This document shows positions 42,783 to 53,720 of a stretch of 64,000 nt of DNA, piece by piece. How positions within the stretch are numbered: the stretch's first letter is position 1; each line of letters begins with the position of its first letter. The translations under genes and the position numbers were made by a program. The notes under the pieces are model-generated. The model made no database searches and was not told the origin of the DNA. It saw only the letters and a program-made list of their open reading frames with translations. Source of the stretch: Aradus depressus (lineage: Eukaryota; Arthropoda; Insecta; Hemiptera; Aradidae); contig OY759215.1 of the NCBI GenBank assembly GCA_963662175.1, positions 25,719,079 through 25,783,078 of the forward strand, written 5' to 3'.

Positions 42783-45219
42783 TCAGCAGTTTTGAAGCAA
42801 ATTGGCATAAATGTTGCTCAGGTTATTGGTATCAGTGCAAAAATTGACAGTATTTGAGGTTTTGGCAATATACACCATTTCCAGTGTCAGCCTTTTATAG
42901 TAATTGATTTCTCTGTCGAGAATTTTGGTGTTAGCGAAATCAAACTTATGTTTGTTCAGGCTATGGTGTTTGATTAGGGCGCTGCAATTATCGGAGTCAG
43001 TTTTTGTTCTACAATCATACTCATGCTGGTATAATCTCTTTTTTAAATATTGAGATGTCATGCCAACATAAGATGATGAACAATCTGAACAGGGTATCTG
43101 ATAGATGAGGTCAGACTGGTTGTTTTTTGGGGTAGGTTCTTTAATTTGGGAGAATAGTGACTTGACAACTTTAAAATTTTTAGGAGTAATCCTCACACTA
43201 TCAAATTTTAGTATTTTCATTAATCTTTCAGTCAGTTGTACAATATAAGGGATAGAAAAATATTTAAAATTATTATTGGTGGGTTCTGGGTTATTAATGA
43301 GCGTGATAGGGTTGTTTAATATTATTCTGTCAATGGTTTTGCATGGGTAGCCATTTTTTTCTTAAAATAGTTTTGATGTTATTTAAATTATCGTTATGGT
43401 AAGTTGTAGAACTGAGTCTTTGCATTCTATTGATCATTGCAGTGGCAAAATTGATTTTTTGGGAAAAGGGGTGATGAGAATAAAAATGAAAGTATCTGTC
43501 AGATTTAATAGAATTGATATACCAATTGGTAGATATAGAGCCATCATCGTTTCTAATAACTAGGGTGTCCAGGAAAGGGAGGCATTTATTATTTTCAAGC
43601 TCATAGGTGAATTTTAACCTGGGGTGAAAGGAATTAAATAAGTCAAGGGTCTGGGTCAAAAGATTATATGGAATGCAGGTACAAATATCATCTACAAATT
43701 TGAATAAAAAAGGAATTTTATAGGGTAGTTTAGGAATAATAGAGTCTAAGAGTTTATTCATAATGAGATCAGCCAGAATGGGACCCAGACTACTCCCCAT
43801 GGCAGTGCCAAATATCTGTTTGTAAAATGTATTATTATATACGAAGTATCCATTAGTGCAACAAAGTTCAACTAACTCAATAAATGTACATTTAGGAAGG
43901 GAAGTAAATGATTCTATTTTTGACCAGTTGTCTTTTATAATGTTTAAGACATCAGAGATGGGAACATTGGTGAACAGTGAGGCCACATCCAATGAAATCA
44001 ATTGAAAACCAGGAGGGACAGAGTGATTTTTGATTGATTCTACGAAATTGAATGAATCCTTAGCATTATATGGACTATCAGACATGTTTTTTAGAATGTT
44101 GGCTAAGTACTTGGCCAGTGAATACATGGGGGATTGAACAAATGAAATAATGGGACGTAGAGGGTTACCAGGTTTGTGAGTCTTCACCAACCCATATATT
44201 TTAGGAGGTTGGGGGCTGAAATTAACTAATCTTTTCATGGTGTGCGTATCAATATACCCTGATGAGTGAGCAGCTTTAATCAAAGAATTAGTAGTGTTTT
44301 TTAATTTAATAGTGGGATCTTTGTTCAGCGGTAGGTAAGTAGCAGGGTCGGATATTAACGAGCTCATCTTATTCTCATATTCTGTTTTATTAATTGCGAC
44401 GGTTTGTTTGGACTTGTCTGCAGATATTATTAAAATGTCAGGATTATTACGTAAAAACTTTTTTGACGATTCAAAGGCTCTACCCAAGACATTCGGTTTA
44501 TTAATATTTATTTGTTTATTTTTATTGATGTGATTAGTAATCGCGTTAACACAGCGTGCTCTAATGGGATCTTTTTCTTCATTATTGGGCATAGAGTTAA
44601 TAATATATTCAACATCTGCAATTAATTTTGGTATGGGAAAGTCATTGTGTTTATAGGGAATGGAAAACTTAGGTCCTAATGATAGAATCGTTTTGACTTC
44701 TACTGGGAATGGTGTGCCTGTTAAATTAACAAACCAATGAGAATTGAAAGACGGCAAGGGGTGTTGTTGGTGAATAATATTATCTATTTTACGGGTTTGG
44801 GAATCACGGATAGCAGAATGTACTCTGCTGAATGCACGATTCTGCCTCTCTACAAAGTTATTAAAAATATCAACTGGTAACAATGTTCTTAAACTATCTT
44901 TGTGAGATGTTATCCTATTCTCTATATCTTTAATGTTAGATATACAAGCGTCTATTTCGATATTTAAAATTGATTTTTTAAATTTGAGAACTGCTTTTTG
45001 TACTAAATCACAATGTTTCGGTTTCTTGCACAAGAATTGTAAGGTAAAATTGTAATTTTGTTGAATATGGGGTGGAAATACCTGGTGTCTTCTGCATTTA
45101 AGTAAGAAAATGCGTTGGTTGTAGGCACACGCTAGTTTCTTGAGGTCTGTGGCAAGTGATTTCAGGTGTTGGAAAGTCTGAAGACCATAGGTTCGGTGGA
45201 TATCTTGATAAAATCCCAT
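42783..45219 (-). pseudogene. Penelope-like RT-endonuclease, copy 5, frameshifted
   Basis: A T7 run (one base more than copy 1) splits it into 45,219-43,330 (629 codons) and 43,220-42,783 (145 codons). Near the C-terminus a G-to-A change on the plus strand (GCAAAAATT) turns the Arg of VNFRTD into Cys without loss of frame. This base is an intermediate between copies 1/3/4 and copies 2/6/7. Confidence 0.85.
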
Positions 45220-45332
45220 GTTTGTATTTGGTGGACTGTGTACCTCTATTCAATGTAGATGTTTGCTAGCGACTGTAGAATTCAAAATTCTGGGGGTATT
45301 GAGGGTCAGTCAATGAAGAAAATACTATTCAA

Positions 45333-45374
45333 ATGCCAACGTTTCGATATATTTCATATCATCATCAGGGCCTA
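45333..45374 (-). ncRNA. Hammerhead-ribozyme-like motif, PLE copy 6
   Basis: Same sequence and position within the unit as in copy 1. Confidence 0.7.
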
Positions 45375-45941
45375 ACAAACATGGGGGTATCAAGATTAGA
45401 AAAATATAATGGGTGATCGATTAAAATTATATATAGGTACATAAATATACATTCACTCATACAACTCCACATAAATACATATATACATCCTAATACATTC
45501 ACATACATATACACATTGATGAACAACAAGGAAACTTACTATGAATATAGATGGTTGAGGAGAAGGCATGAAGACTGTGAGGTCTTACGTTCAACTAAGG
45601 GTACAGAAGGGTCGAGGGTAACAGATAATAAATCCGGGGAAAACCCCAGTTAACGGGACTTAAATTTGAAGAGAACTACTTACTGGCTAACAGATATTTT
45701 ACTATGTTGAGAAAAAATAAAATACAATAAAAACTCTATAATTATATAAATAGTAACATAATTTAACTTATTAATTAAATGAAGAATTTTAGACAGAAGT
45801 GACACTAACCAAAAATGAAATAATACATAATAAAGAATAAATAGACACACAATGAAATTAATCTAAATTTTAAATATTAAATATAATTGGAGACAGAACT
45901 ATGGATTCAGCAGTTTTGAAGCAAATTGGCATAAATGTTGC

Positions 45942-48341
45942 TCAGGTTATTGGTATCAGTGCAAAATTGACAGTATTTGAGGTTTTGGCAATATACACCA
46001 TTTCCAGTGTCAGCCTTTTATAGTAATTGATTTCTCTGTCGAGAATTTTGGTGTTAGCGAAATCAAACTTATGTTTGTTCAGGCTATGGTGTTTGATTAG
46101 GGCGCTGCAATTATCGGAGTCAGTTTTTGTTCTACAATCATACTCATGCTGGTATAATCTCTTTTTTAAATATTGAGATGTCATGCCAACATAAGATGAT
46201 GAACAATCTGAACAGGGTATCTGATAGATGAGGTCAGACTGGTTGTTTTTTGGGGTAGGTTCTTTAATTTGGGAGAATAGTGACTTGACAACTTTAAAAT
46301 TTTTAGGAGTAATCCTCACACTATCAAATTTTAGTATTTTCATTAATCTTTCAGTCAGTTGTACAATATAAGGGATAGAAAAATATTTAAAATTATTATT
46401 GGTGGGTTCTGGGTTATTAATGAGCGTGATAGGGTTGTTTAATATTATTCTGTCAATGGTTTTGCATGGGTAGCCATTTTTTCTTAAAATAGTTTTGATG
46501 TTATTTAAATTATCGTTATGGTAAGTTGTAGAACTGAGTCTTTGCATTCTATTGATCATTGCAGTGGCAAAATTGATTTTTTGGGAAAAGGGGTGATGAG
46601 AATAAAAATGAAAGTATCTGTCAGATTTAATAGAATTGATATACCAATTGGTAGATATAGAGCCATCATCGTTTCTAATAACTAGGGTGTCCAGGAAAGG
46701 GAGGCATTTATTATTTTCAAGCTCATAGGTGAATTTTAACCTGGGGTGAAAGGAATTAAATAAGTCAAGGGTCTGGGTCAAAAGATTATATGGAATGCAG
46801 GTACAAATATCATCTACAAATTTGAATAAAAAAGGAATTTTATAGGGTAGTTTAGGAATAATAGAGTCTAAGAGTTTATTCATAATGAGATCAGCCAGAA
46901 TGGGACCCAGACTACTCCCCATGGCAGTGCCAAATATCTGTTTGTAAAATGTATTATTATATACGAAGTATCCATTAGTGCAACAAAGTTCAACTAACTC
47001 AATAAATGTACATTTAGGAAGGGAAGTAAATGATTCTATTTTTGACCAGTTGTCTTTTATAATGTTTAAGACATCAGAGATGGGAACATTGGTGAACAGT
47101 GAGGCCACATCCAATGAAATCAATTGAAAACCAGGAGGGACAGAGTGATTTTTGATTGATTCTACGAAATTGAATGAATCCTTAGCATTATATGGACTAT
47201 CAGACATGTTTTTTAGAATGTTGGCTAAGTACTTGGCCAGTGAATACATGGGGGATTGAACAAATGAAATAATGGGACGTAGAGGGTTACCAGGTTTGTG
47301 AGTCTTCACCAACCCATATATTTTAGGAGGTTGGGGGCTGAAATTAACTAATCTTTTCATGGTGTGCGTATCAATATACCCTGATGAGTGAGCAGCTTTA
47401 ATCAAAGAATTAGTAGTGTTTTTTAATTTAATAGTGGGATCTTTGTTCAGCGGTAGGTAAGTAGCAGGGTCGGATATTAACGAGCTCATCTTATTCTCAT
47501 ATTCTGTTTTATTAATTGCGACGGTTTGTTTGGACTTGTCTGCAGATATTATTAAAATGTCAGGATTATTACGTAAAAACTTTTTTGACGATTCAAAGGC
47601 TCTACCCAAGACATTCGGTTTATTAATATTTATTTGTTTATTTTTATTGATGTGATTAGTAATCGCGTTAACACAGCGTGCTCTAATGGGATCTTTTTCT
47701 TCATTATTGGGCATAGAGTTAATAATATATTCAACATCTGCAATTAATTTTGGTATGGGAAAGTCATTGTGTTTATAGGGAATGGAAAACTTAGGTCCTA
47801 ATGATAGAATCGTTTTGACTTCTACTGGGAATGGTGTGCCTGTTAAATTAACAAACCAATGAGAATTGAAAGACGGCAAGGGGTGTTGTTGGTGAATAAT
47901 ATTATCTATTTTACGGGTTTGGGAATCACGGATAGCAGAATGTACTCTGCTGAATGCACGATTCTGCCTCTCTACAAAGTTATTAAAAATATCAACTGGT
48001 AACAATGTTCTTAAACTATCTTTGTGAGATGTTATCCTATTCTCTATATCTTTAATGTTAGATATACAAGCGTCTATTTCGATATTTAAAATTGATTTTT
48101 TAAATTTGAGAACTGCTTTTTGTACTAAATCACAATGTTTCGGTTTCTTGCACAAGAATTGTAAGGTAAAATTGTAATTTTGTTGAATATGGGGTGGAAA
48201 TACCTGGTGTCTTCTGCATTTAAGTAAGAAAATGCGTTGGTTGTAGGCACACGCTAGTTTCTTGAGGTCTGTGGCAAGTGATTTCAGGTGTTGGAAAGTC
48301 TGAAGACCATAGGTTCGGTGGATATCTTGATAAAATCCCAT
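45942..48341 (-). CDS. Penelope-like RT-endonuclease, copy 6, open (799 aa)
   Basis: The T6 run is intact, so RT and endonuclease are in one frame like copy 1. A one-base contraction (GCAAAATT) shifts the last codons, ending FALIPIT instead of FRTD...LLQNC and shortening the protein by 12 residues. This falls after the catalytic Glu (E780) so the endonuclease core is complete. It shares AATACAATAAAA in the 3' UTR with copy 2. Possibly functional. Confidence 0.85.
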   Translation of the reverse strand: MGFYQDIHRTYGLQTFQHLKSLATDLKKLACAYNQRIFLLKCRRHQVFPPHIQQNYNFTLQFLCKKPKHCDLVQKAVLKFKKSILNIEIDACISNIKDIENRITSHKDSLRTLLPVDIFNNFVERQNRAFSRVHSAIRDSQTRKIDNIIHQQHPLPSFNSHWFVNLTGTPFPVEVKTILSLGPKFSIPYKHNDFPIPKLIADVEYIINSMPNNEEKDPIRARCVNAITNHINKNKQININKPNVLGRAFESSKKFLRNNPDILIISADKSKQTVAINKTEYENKMSSLISDPATYLPLNKDPTIKLKNTTNSLIKAAHSSGYIDTHTMKRLVNFSPQPPKIYGLVKTHKPGNPLRPIISFVQSPMYSLAKYLANILKNMSDSPYNAKDSFNFVESIKNHSVPPGFQLISLDVASLFTNVPISDVLNIIKDNWSKIESFTSLPKCTFIELVELCCTNGYFVYNNTFYKQIFGTAMGSSLGPILADLIMNKLLDSIIPKLPYKIPFLFKFVDDICTCIPYNLLTQTLDLFNSFHPRLKFTYELENNKCLPFLDTLVIRNDDGSISTNWYINSIKSDRYFHFYSHHPFSQKINFATAMINRMQRLSSTTYHNDNLNNIKTILRKNGYPCKTIDRIILNNPITLINNPEPTNNNFKYFSIPYIVQLTERLMKILKFDSVRITPKNFKVVKSLFSQIKEPTPKNNQSDLIYQIPCSDCSSSYVGMTSQYLKKRLYQHEYDCRTKTDSDNCSALIKHHSLNKHKFDFANTKILDREINYYKRLTLEMVYIAKTSNTVNFALIPIT

Positions 48342-48454
48342 GTTTGTATTTGGTGGACTGTGTACCTCTATTCAATGTAGATGTTTGCTAGCGACTGTAG
48401 AATTCAAAATTCTGGGGGTATTGAGGGTCAGTCAATGAAGAAAATACTATTCAA

Positions 48455-48496
48455 ATGCCAACGTTTCGATATATTTCATATCATCATCAGGGCCTA
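48455..48496 (-). ncRNA. Hammerhead-ribozyme-like motif, PLE copy 7
   Basis: Same sequence and position within the unit as in copy 1; it is the most upstream ribozyme in an array transcript. Confidence 0.7.
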
Positions 48497-49063
48497 ACAA
48501 ACATGGGGGTATCAAGATTAGAAAAATATAATGGGTGATCGATTAAAATTATATATAGGTACATAAATATACATTCACTCATACAACTCCACATAAATAC
48601 ATATATACATCCTAATACATTCACATACATATACACATTGATGAACAACAAGGAAACTTACTATGAATATAGATGGTTGAGGAGAAGGCATGAAGACTGT
48701 GAGGTCTTACGTTCAACTAAGGGTACAGAAGGGTCGAGGGTAACAGATAATAAATCCGGGGAAAACCCCAGTTAACGGGACTTAAATTTGAAGAGAACTA
48801 CTTACTGGCTAACAGATATTTTACTATGTTGAGAAAAAATAAAATAAAATAAAAACTCTATAATTATATAAATAGTAACATAATTTAACTTATTAATTAA
48901 ATGAAGAATTTTAGACAGAAGTGACACTAACCAAAAATGAAATAATACATAATAAAGAATAAATAGACACACAATGAAATTAATCTAAATTTTAAATATT
49001 AAATATAATTGGAGACAGAACTATGGATTCAGCAGTTTTGAAGCAAATTGGCATAAATGTTGC

Positions 49064-51172
49064 TCAGGTTATTGGTATCAGTGCAAAATTGACAGTATTT
49101 GAGGTTTTGGCAATATACACCATTTCCAGTGTCAGCCTTTTATAGTAATTGATTTCTCTGTCGAGAATTTTGGTGTTAGCGAAATCAAACTTATGTTTGT
49201 TCAGGCTATGGTGTTTGATTAGGGCGCTGCAATTATCGGAGTCAGTTTTTGTTCTACAATCATACTCATGCTGGTATAATCTCTTTTTTAAATATTGAGA
49301 TGTCATGCCAACATAAGATGATGAACAATCTGAACAGGGTATCTGATAGATGAGGTCAGACTGGTTGTTTTTTGGGGTAGGTTCTTTAATTTGGGAGAAT
49401 AGTGACTTGACAACTTTAAAATTTTTAGGAGTAATCCTCACACTATCAAATTTTAGTATTTTCATTAATCTTTCAGTCAGTTGTACAATATAAGGGATAG
49501 AAAAATATTTAAAATTATTATTGGTGGGTTCTGGGTTATTAATGAGCGTGATAGGGTTGTTTAATATTATTCTGTCAATGGTTTTGCATGGGTAGCCATT
49601 TTTTCTTAAAATAGTTTTGATGTTATTTAAATTATCGTTATGGTAAGTTGTAGAACTGAGTCTTTGCATTCTATTGATCATTGCAGTGGCAAAATTGATT
49701 TTTTGGGAAAAGGGGTGATGAGAATAAAAATGAAAGTATCTGTCAGATTTAATAGAATTGATATACCAATTGGTAGATATAGAGCCATCATCGTTTCTAA
49801 TAACTAGGGTGTCCAGGAAAGGGAGGCATTTATTATTTTCAAGCTCATAGGTGAATTTTAACCTGGGGTGAAAGGAATTAAATAAGTCAAGGGTCTGGGT
49901 CAAAAGATTATATGGAATGCAGGTACAAATATCATCTACAAATTTGAATAAAAAAGGAATTTTATAGGGTAGTTTAGGAATAATAGAGTCTAAGAGTTTA
50001 TTCATAATGAGATCAGCCAGAATGGGACCCAGACTACTCCCCATGGCAGTGCCAAATATCTGTTTGTAAAATGTATTATTATATACGAAGTATCCATTAG
50101 TGCAACAAAGTTCAACTAACTCAATAAATGTACATTTAGGAAGGGAAGTAAATGATTCTATTTTTGACCAGTTGTCTTTTATAATGTTTAAGACATCAGA
50201 GATGGGAACATTGGTGAACAGTGAGGCCACATCCAATGAAATCAATTGAAAACCAGGAGGGACAGAGTGATTTTTGATTGATTCTACGAAATTGAATGAA
50301 TCCTTAGCATTATATGGACTATCAGACATGTTTTTTAGAATGTTGGCTAAGTACTTGGCCAGTGAATACATGGGGGATTGAACAAATGAAATAATGGGAC
50401 GTAGAGGGTTACCAGGTTTGTGAGTCTTCACCAACCCATATATTTTAGGAGGTTGGGGGCTGAAATTAACTAATCTTTTCATGGTGTGCGTATCAATATA
50501 CCCTGATGAGTGAGCAGCTTTAATCAAAGAATTAGTAGTGTTTTTTAATTTAATAGTGGGATCTTTGTTCAGCGGTAGGTAAGTAGCAGGGTCGGATATT
50601 AACGAGCTCATCTTATTCTCATATTCTGTTTTATTAATTGCGACGGTTTGTTTGGACTTGTCTGCAGATATTATTAAAATGTCAGGATTATTACGTAAAA
50701 ACTTTTTTGACGATTCAAAGGCTCTACCCAAGACATTCGGTTTATTAATATTTATTTGTTTATTTTTATTGATGTGATTAGTAATCGCGTTAACACAGCG
50801 TGCTCTAATGGGATCTTTTTCTTCATTATTGGGCATAGAGTTAATAATATATTCAACATCTGCAATTAATTTTGGTATGGGAAAGTCATTGTGTTTATAG
50901 GGAATGGAAAACTTAGGTCCTAATGATAGAATCGTTTTGACTTCTACTGGGAATGGTGTGCCTGTTAAATTAACAAACCAATGAGAATTGAAAGACGGCA
51001 AGGGGTGTTGTTGGTGAATAATATTATCTATTTTACGGGTTTGGGAATCACGGATAGCAGAATGTACTCTGCTGAATGCACGATTCTGCCTCTCTACAAA
51101 GTTATTAAAAATATCAACTGGTAACTGGTTAAATTCAAAACTTGAAACCCATGTTAGCAACGCCTTCCTCAT
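49064..51172 (-). pseudogene. Penelope-like RT-endonuclease, copy 7, 5'-truncated with chimeric start
   Basis: Unit sequence ends at about 51,125, inside codon 114 of the full protein. The open frame continues 16 codons into flanking DNA (MRKALLTWVSSFEFNQ) before LPVDIFNNF. All RT and endonuclease motifs remain, and the C-terminus is the FALIPIT form. Because the N-terminal 113 residues are lost, I treat it as a truncated copy. Its position at the upstream end of the array matches the usual truncated leading copy in tandem PLEs. Confidence 0.85.
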
Positions 51173-51394
51173 CTCCCACTAATATACAGATGAGTCCAAT
51201 AGTTATATGATCAAACATTGGAAATTTGATTTTCTAAATATTTGTTTTTATACGTTAACCTCAAAAATACAATCGTCTACATTTGAATTGGGCATATAAG
51301 GATCCTATTTTTGAAATTTCAAGAAAATCTGGATCAAGTATATTATATAATAAATACAAAAATAGTAATACTAATAAATACAGTTTTTAATTAA
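51126..51394. other. Right flank of the PLE array
   Basis: AT-rich; no shared repeat or frame seen. No direct repeat with the left flank of the array (before 29,643) is evident, so no clear target duplication is visible. Confidence 0.4.
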
Positions 51395-51665
51395 ATTAAA
51401 ATGAAGATAAATATTTTTTATAACTTCCGGACGTGTCTTCTTCATGACGATATCTTGGGAGTTGTTACGTCCCTTCATCAGGTCAAAATGTGCGAAATAT
51501 AAAAAAGAGAAAAAATAAATAAATAATAACAATAAAAAAATAAAATAAAAATAACAAATGAAAAATAAGTAATAAAAAAAATATATAAAAGAAAAAACCA
51601 AGAGAAATAAAATAAATTAGTAAATAAATAATGACTAAACAAAACATAAAACTGTGAAGATACTC
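51395..51665 (-). repeat. PLE-type 3' end with hammerhead-like motif
   Basis: Minus strand: an AT-rich UTR, then GAC | CUGAUGA | extra A | GGGACGU...CUCCC | AAGA | UAU | C | GUC, then GAAGAAGACACGTCCGGAAG. The core GAAA has become AAGA. Inverse counterpart at 53,210-53,475. A different PLE family from the array. Confidence 0.5.
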
Positions 51666-52030
51666 TGACAAAAAATAAACATGAAAACTAACTGGGTGGG
51701 ACTAAGAAAATCTGGAAATAAAAGATGAAAACATTTTGTACTTACATTTTTTTTTTATTTTTGTGGTGCATTTCGTATGATCTCATCTACTTACATGAAA
51801 TACTGTGAAAGTTCTTCATAGCGATTTATAGTTAATGAGAAAGATTAAATTAAATTAAATTGTCCATGTGAGGGACTGAAAAAATGGGAGGAGGAGGGAC
51901 TGAGATATCTCTTAGAGGGACTTAGTAGAAGACATCTCGGAAACAGTTTTACAAAATTGGACTAACTTCAAATAGCCTTTGGCCGCGTATAATAAACAAT
52001 TTTTCTAACAGTTGGCTTTAACTATTTTAT
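51666..52030. other. No gene recognised
   Basis: AT-rich spacer; a short purine-rich block AATGGGAGGAGGAGGGACTG at 51,883. No repeat family assigned. Confidence 0.35.
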
Positions 52031-52033
52031 ATC

Positions 52034-52346
52034 TAGTTACTTAGTTAGTTCTTATAACTCATGCCTGGGCTTTAACTACGAGGTCACTCTGGTGGACATG
52101 AGCCCAACTGTGGGAGTCCTAAATATTGCCTACCCTAAATTTTTTATTCACCTAGGGGAGGGGTCTTTAATGAGTATCTGCCATCATACAGGCTCGGGAC
52201 CATCGCTTAACGTCCATCCAAAGAACGGCATGAAGTTTATTTTACCTCCCAGATAAAATAAACTAAGTGCCTCGGTCGGGTTTCAAACCCACGACCTTGA
52301 GCTCAGAAGGCAAGCACGCATATCACTGAGCTAACGGCGCCCTCTA
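52034..52346 (-). mobile_element. SINE-1, near-full-length copy
   Basis: Minus orientation, head GAGGGCGCCGTTAGCTCAGT with an intact A box; B box slightly changed. A 20-25-bp gap removes GCGCTCT and neighbours. Flanks TTATATCTAGTTAC (left, from about 52,027) and TTATATCTAATGTTAC (right) suggest a target duplication. Confidence 0.8.
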
Positions 52347-53209
52347 TCTTATATCTAATGTTACTATTATCCTTTTTAAAGTTCACAGTTCGTTTTCAGA
52401 ATTCAATTTTTGGCATTTTCTATATTTGATATGAATGAGAAAATGTTTTCGAATAGAGACTTTCCTCTAATAAACATTTTTAGATGAAGTTTACATTTTT
52501 TTCATAGTTTTTATTGTCAAGTAAAAGGGAAGGTCATTAAAAATTTAATTCCTTGATAAATTCTACTTACTTCAAAAAGAGAGAGTCAATGTTTAGTTAT
52601 TCTAAAATAAAGGTAACTCACAAATGAATGTATTGGATGTAACGACACGATGTGTTCGATGTAACGACACGATGTAATGACATCCAACCTGGAAATCAAA
52701 GGAGAAGCTCTGTGTGGATCAATTGTTGAAATTTGGGGGCGGAGACGAGGGGAAATGTTGGAAAGCAATAGAGAGGGTTGGATGGGGTGAAGGAAGGATA
52801 TTGTCCTCTTAGTATTGTAGGACCATAAGGAACGGTGTTATGGGGGAGGGAAAGATTCGCCACCCGATTTACGAGGGGTCTCGCAAATCTGCGGGGTCTA
52901 ACTCTGGTTTAGTACCTCAGGGATGTCGACATAGTCATATCTGTCAATAGTTTCATTTACCTCGCAGTAAACTATCTCTCTTCTACGATATCCACTTTCA
53001 GGTCTATCGAATCTACGTTTTAAACAATATTTTTTATCATTATTTATATGATAACATTTTTTGCAGAGATATTGTGAAACACTTAATAAAAATAAAGAAA
53101 AACGTAGGTTTAAAAAAAAAAATGTCTATTTCACAAAATATATATAATATGAGAGTACTTTCGGTATTGCTACCATCTCCAGCCATGACTTAACAAATAC
53201 TGTTTGAAT
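52347..53209. other. No gene recognised
   Basis: A short repeat, GATGTAACGACACGATGT, occurs twice at about 52,635-52,675. 52,830-53,000 is mixed-composition sequence with no repeat relatives seen. The remainder is AT-rich. Confidence 0.35.
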
Positions 53210-53475
53210 TATTATTATAATAATTCATTTTATTTATCTTGGTTTTTTCTTATATGTGCATTTTTATTTTATTTACCTATTTTTTATTTATTTTTTCTCA
53301 TATTTATATATTCTATATACATATATATTTTTATAATTGTTATTGGTATTTTATTTTCTTTCTCTTTTCTATATTTCACACATTATGACCTGATCAAAGG
53401 TAGTAAAAACTTCTCGAAATGTCGTCGTGAAACTTCCAGAAAACTTATAAAAAATTATTATCAATTTTAATTAAA
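53210..53475 (+). repeat. PLE-type 3' end with hammerhead-like motif
   Basis: T-rich UTR, then 53,385-53,430: GAC | CUGAUCA | extra A | AGGUAG...CUUCUC | GAAA | UGU | C | GUC. It is the inverse counterpart of 51,395-51,665 about 1.6 kb away, so the two could be inverted ends of one decayed insertion. The 88-codon frame over the T-rich part is spurious. Confidence 0.5.
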
Positions 53476-53539
53476 TGAAAAATGTATCAATGTATTTTTA
53501 AATATTATTTTTTTTATACTCATATTTTCATGTCTCTAT

Positions 53540-53720
53540 ATATTCATTTAATTTTATTTTATAGTAGTATTGTTATTACTCACAAGTGTGACAGACCCTA
53601 AGAGTTCATCTCTTTATGTATCTAATCTATAAGCTACCTGTCATAATTCTTATGTACTAAATTCTTATGACGTATCCAATTACCATGTTATGGTTTAACG
53701 CAAATAAATATTAACATTAA
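53540..53720 (+). repeat. LINE-type 3' tail, paralogous to 24,430-24,600
   Basis: Shares TTTATAGTAGTATTGTTA, AAGAGTTCATCTCT and ATGTTATGGTTTAACGCAAA ending in AATAAATATTAACATTAA. Confidence 0.5.

Larger units (their letters stand above)
29643..51125 (-). mobile_element. Tandem array of seven Penelope-like retroelement units
   Basis: Unit starts (TCAAAATTCTGGGGG) fall at 29,643, 32,766, 35,904, 39,031, 42,158, 45,282 and 48,404, giving lengths of 3,123, 3,138, 3,127, 3,127, 3,124 and 3,122 plus a truncated seventh of 2,722 bp. The units are in the same orientation and join directly at CGACTGTAGAAT|TCAAAATTC. They differ almost only at two homopolymers and a few substitutions. Each has a 62-nt leader, one long ORF, a 3' UTR of about 620 nt and a hammerhead-like motif near its 3' end. 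Copy 7, most upstream on the coding strand, is 5'-truncated; a truncated upstream copy joined to a full one is characteristic of Penelope elements. Such homogeneity means recent expansion, ongoing conversion, or an assembly artefact. Confidence 0.9.

Noticed and set aside
29643..51125. Segmental duplication of a host gene family
   Set aside because: The product has Penelope-type RT and GIY-YIG motifs and direct head-to-tail joints without introns or spacers.
29643..51125. Bacterial group II intron or retron RT array
   Set aside because: Motif order, the GIY-YIG domain with an internal Cys pair, and the surrounding SINEs and LINEs are eukaryotic.
53204..53470. Aromatic-rich 88-codon plus frame resembling a membrane protein
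   Set aside because: Lies in the T-rich UTR of a PLE-type end; its inverse twin at 51.4-51.7 kb gives a different, equally spurious frame.
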